Positions 13,663-15,376 of a stretch of 15,376 nucleotides of DNA are shown in pieces (the first letter of the stretch is position 1; each line of letters starts with the position of its first letter). The notes beneath the pieces were generated by a model. It was not told where the DNA came from. It did no database searches and saw only the letters and a list, made by a program, of their open reading frames with translations. The position numbers and the translations under genes were made by a program. The DNA comes from Clostridia bacterium (GTDB taxonomy: Bacteria > Bacillota > Clostridia > TANB77 > CAG-508). The DNA is taken from contig CAAGEF010000018.1 of assembly GCA_900768805.1 (NCBI GenBank), positions 1-15,376 on the forward strand. Reading direction: 5' to 3'.

Positions 13663-14019
13663 TGTAAACCAAACACATTATTTTAGATAAATTTGCAAGA
13701 TATTATGAAAAGTTGTTTTATCTAGAGAGTTGCTTCGAAATTAAGAAAAAATCATTAATTGGTTTATATAAAAAAATTATGTAAAACATTTTTTTGGAAA
13801 ATAATATAAATTTATCAATTTTGAAAAGATAGTATTCATATTTTTATACAAATTTAACATTGTTACTAAAAAATTAAAAAAAGATTTTTGAAAAAAAGAA
13901 AACTCTTGAAAATCATAGGTTTTTTTGACTTTTTACGAACAAATCTTGAAATTTGCTGTTTTTACCAAACGACTGAAAAATCAATAAAAAAACGGATTTC
14001 TTTACATAAATACTAAATG
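13663..14019. other. Long AT-rich non-coding stretch upstream of nrdD
   Basis: About 360 bases hold no open frame of note and no clear RNA gene. There are many A- and T-runs (for example near 13875-13930), which suggest curved DNA or an UP-like activating region. I see no riboswitch and no convincing NrdR box. Confidence 0.5.
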
Positions 14020-14047
14020 TTGACATTATAAAACAAGATGATAAAAT
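14020..14047 (+). promoter_or_regulatory. Promoter of nrdD
   Basis: A perfect -35 box TTGACA (14020-14025) and the -10 box TAAAAT (14042-14047) are 16 bases apart. Transcription would start near 14054, leaving a leader of about 78 bases before the ATG at 14132. Confidence 0.75.
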
Positions 14048-14131
14048 ATTACCAGTAAGAGGAAAACAAAAGAGAAAACAATACCAAACTTATGGATTGC
14101 TTAAGTATTTAAATAACAGGGGGTAAGTGAT

Positions 14132-15376
14132 ATGCTAGTTGTAAAAAGAGATGGAAGAAAAGTAGAATATGATAGTGACAAAATAATTGTAGCTATCAGT
14201 CAAGCTAATAAGGAAGTATCTTCAAAAGATAAACTTTCTAGAGCTGGAATTGAAGATATTATTAAATATATTGAAGGTTTGAATAGAGCAACTATATCTG
14301 TTGAGACTATTCAAGATATTATTGAAAGAAAATTAATGGAAGCTGGAAAATTTACACTAGCCAAAAAATATATATTATATAGAGATAAACATGCCCTAAT
14401 TCGTAAAGTAAATTCTACTGATGAGAGTATTATTTCGTTAGTAAGAAATGCAAATAAAGAAACAATGGAAGAAAATAGCAATAAAAATGCAATGCTAGTA
14501 TCAACACAAAGAGATTTAATTGCAGGAGAATGTTCAAAAGATTTAGCAGATAGAGTTATGCTTCCAGAAAGAATTGTTAAAGCTCACAATGATGGTGTAT
14601 TACATTTTCATGACAAAGACTATTTCGTTCAACCTATGCATAATTGTATGTTAGTAAATATTAAAGATATGTTAGATAACGGAACAGTTATGAATGGAAA
14701 AATGATAGAAAGTCCAAAAAGTTTCCAAGTAGCTTGTACAGTTATGACACAAATAATAGCCGCAGTTGCAAGTAGTCAATATGGTGGACAATCTGTTGAT
14801 ATACGCCATTTAGGTAAATATTTAAGAAGAACATATGATAAGATTTTCAAAAAAAGATACTTAGGATACATAGAAAAAGGATATACTAAAGAAGAAGCAG
14901 AAAGAAGAGCTACAGAAGATGCGTTAGAAAGAAGACAAGAAGATTTGGAATCTGGAGTTCAAACAATTCAATATCAAATAAATACATTAATGACAACAAA
15001 TGGACAAAGTCCTTTTGTAACAATATTCATGTTCTTAGATGAAAAAGATGAATATATAGAAGAAACAGCATTAATAATAGAAGAAATCTTAAAACAAAGA
15101 TTACAAGGAATTAAAAATGAACAAGGTGTTTATGTAACTCCAGCATTCCCTAAATTAATATACGTATTAGATGAAAATAACTGCTTAAAAGGTGGAAAAT
15201 ATGATTATATAACAAAACTTGCAGTAAAATGTTCTGCAAAAAGAATGTATCCTGATTATATATCTGCCAAAATTATGAGAGAAAATTATGAAGGAAATGT
15301 ATTTAGCCCTATGGGATGCAGAAGCTTCTTATCTCCATGGAAAAATGAAAAAGGAGAATATGTTTTTGAATCTAGA
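14132..15376 (+). CDS. nrdD: Anaerobic ribonucleoside-triphosphate reductase, N-terminal part (partial at the right edge)
   Basis: The ATG at 14132 has AGGGGG (14118-14123) eight bases upstream. The frame stays open to the right edge, giving 415 codons of roughly 700 expected. NrdD makes deoxyribonucleotides from ribonucleoside triphosphates without oxygen, using a glycyl radical set up by the activase NrdG. Residues 1 to about 90 are an ATP-cone for allosteric control (VVKRDGRKVEYDSDKIIVAI). The start of the catalytic barrel follows: HNDGVLHFHDKDYF, PMHNCMLVNIKDML, SPKSFQVACTVMTQIIAAVASSQYGGQS, then TNGQSPFVTIFMF and NVFSPMGCRSFLSPW, all typical of the family. The glycyl radical site and zinc cysteines are beyond the window. 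nrdG probably follows. It indicates an anaerobic lifestyle. Confidence 0.95.
   Translation, partial: MLVVKRDGRKVEYDSDKIIVAISQANKEVSSKDKLSRAGIEDIIKYIEGLNRATISVETIQDIIERKLMEAGKFTLAKKYILYRDKHALIRKVNSTDESIISLVRNANKETMEENSNKNAMLVSTQRDLIAGECSKDLADRVMLPERIVKAHNDGVLHFHDKDYFVQPMHNCMLVNIKDMLDNGTVMNGKMIESPKSFQVACTVMTQIIAAVASSQYGGQSVDIRHLGKYLRRTYDKIFKKRYLGYIEKGYTKEEAERRATEDALERRQEDLESGVQTIQYQINTLMTTNGQSPFVTIFMFLDEKDEYIEETALIIEEILKQRLQGIKNEQGVYVTPAFPKLIYVLDENNCLKGGKYDYITKLAVKCSAKRMYPDYISAKIMRENYEGNVFSPMGCRSFLSPWKNEKGEYVFESR

Noticed and set aside
14004..14020. ACAT...ATGT inverted repeat upstream of nrdD as an NrdR box
   Set aside because: Only the four outer bases match on each side, the spacing is 17 instead of 16 and the centre does not fit the NrdR pattern; in such AT-rich DNA this is expected by chance.

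Overview
The window is very AT-rich, with strong AGGAGG-type ribosome binding sites, extended -10 promoters and an anaerobic class III ribonucleotide reductase (nrdD). This points to a low-GC anaerobic member of the Bacillota, most likely a clostridium. No species can be named from the sequence alone.

The left half (1 to about 8.2 kb) reads as the right-hand part of an integrated defence or accessory island. It begins inside hsdR, the motor/nuclease subunit of a type I restriction system, followed by an overlapping small gene of unknown function. Next come a 218-aa protein with a HEPN-like C-terminus, a free XRE repressor, and an overlapping gene pair encoding a four-segment membrane protein and a ComEC-like metallo-beta-lactamase-fold protein. 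A strong terminator and a decayed minus-strand TnpV pseudogene close that block. A second block has a similar layout: an XRE-Fic protein, an Abi_C/HEPN-like protein and another four-segment membrane protein run rightward into a bidirectional terminator, facing an intact minus-strand TnpV-like gene and its small partner.

At 8212-8286 lies the 3' half of an initiator tRNA (tRNA-fMet) with no 5' half, followed by a tRNA-type terminator and preceded by two copies of AAATTGGGGA at 11-bp period. I read this as the displaced chromosomal end of an integration site, so the island lies to its left. The T-arm of this remnant carries about 30 extra bases.

The right half (8.3 kb to the end) looks like ordinary chromosome: a maltose-type O-acetyltransferase, a GNAT-YoaP fusion, an operon of rsgA, a DUF5131 (Gp37/Gp68-like, CxxxCxxC) gene and a small membrane protein, a membrane protein with an HExxH motif, and the first 415 codons of nrdD. 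Three very short ORFs in the gaps look like truncated gene starts; one resembles the start of an AlkD-type DNA alkylation repair protein. No integrase, transposase, CRISPR array or intact RNA gene is present.

The most interesting parts are the two uncharacterised defence-like operons (XRE / membrane protein / ComEC-like MBL, and XRE-Fic / HEPN / membrane protein), each ended by a TnpV copy, and the tRNA-fMet junction that bounds them.
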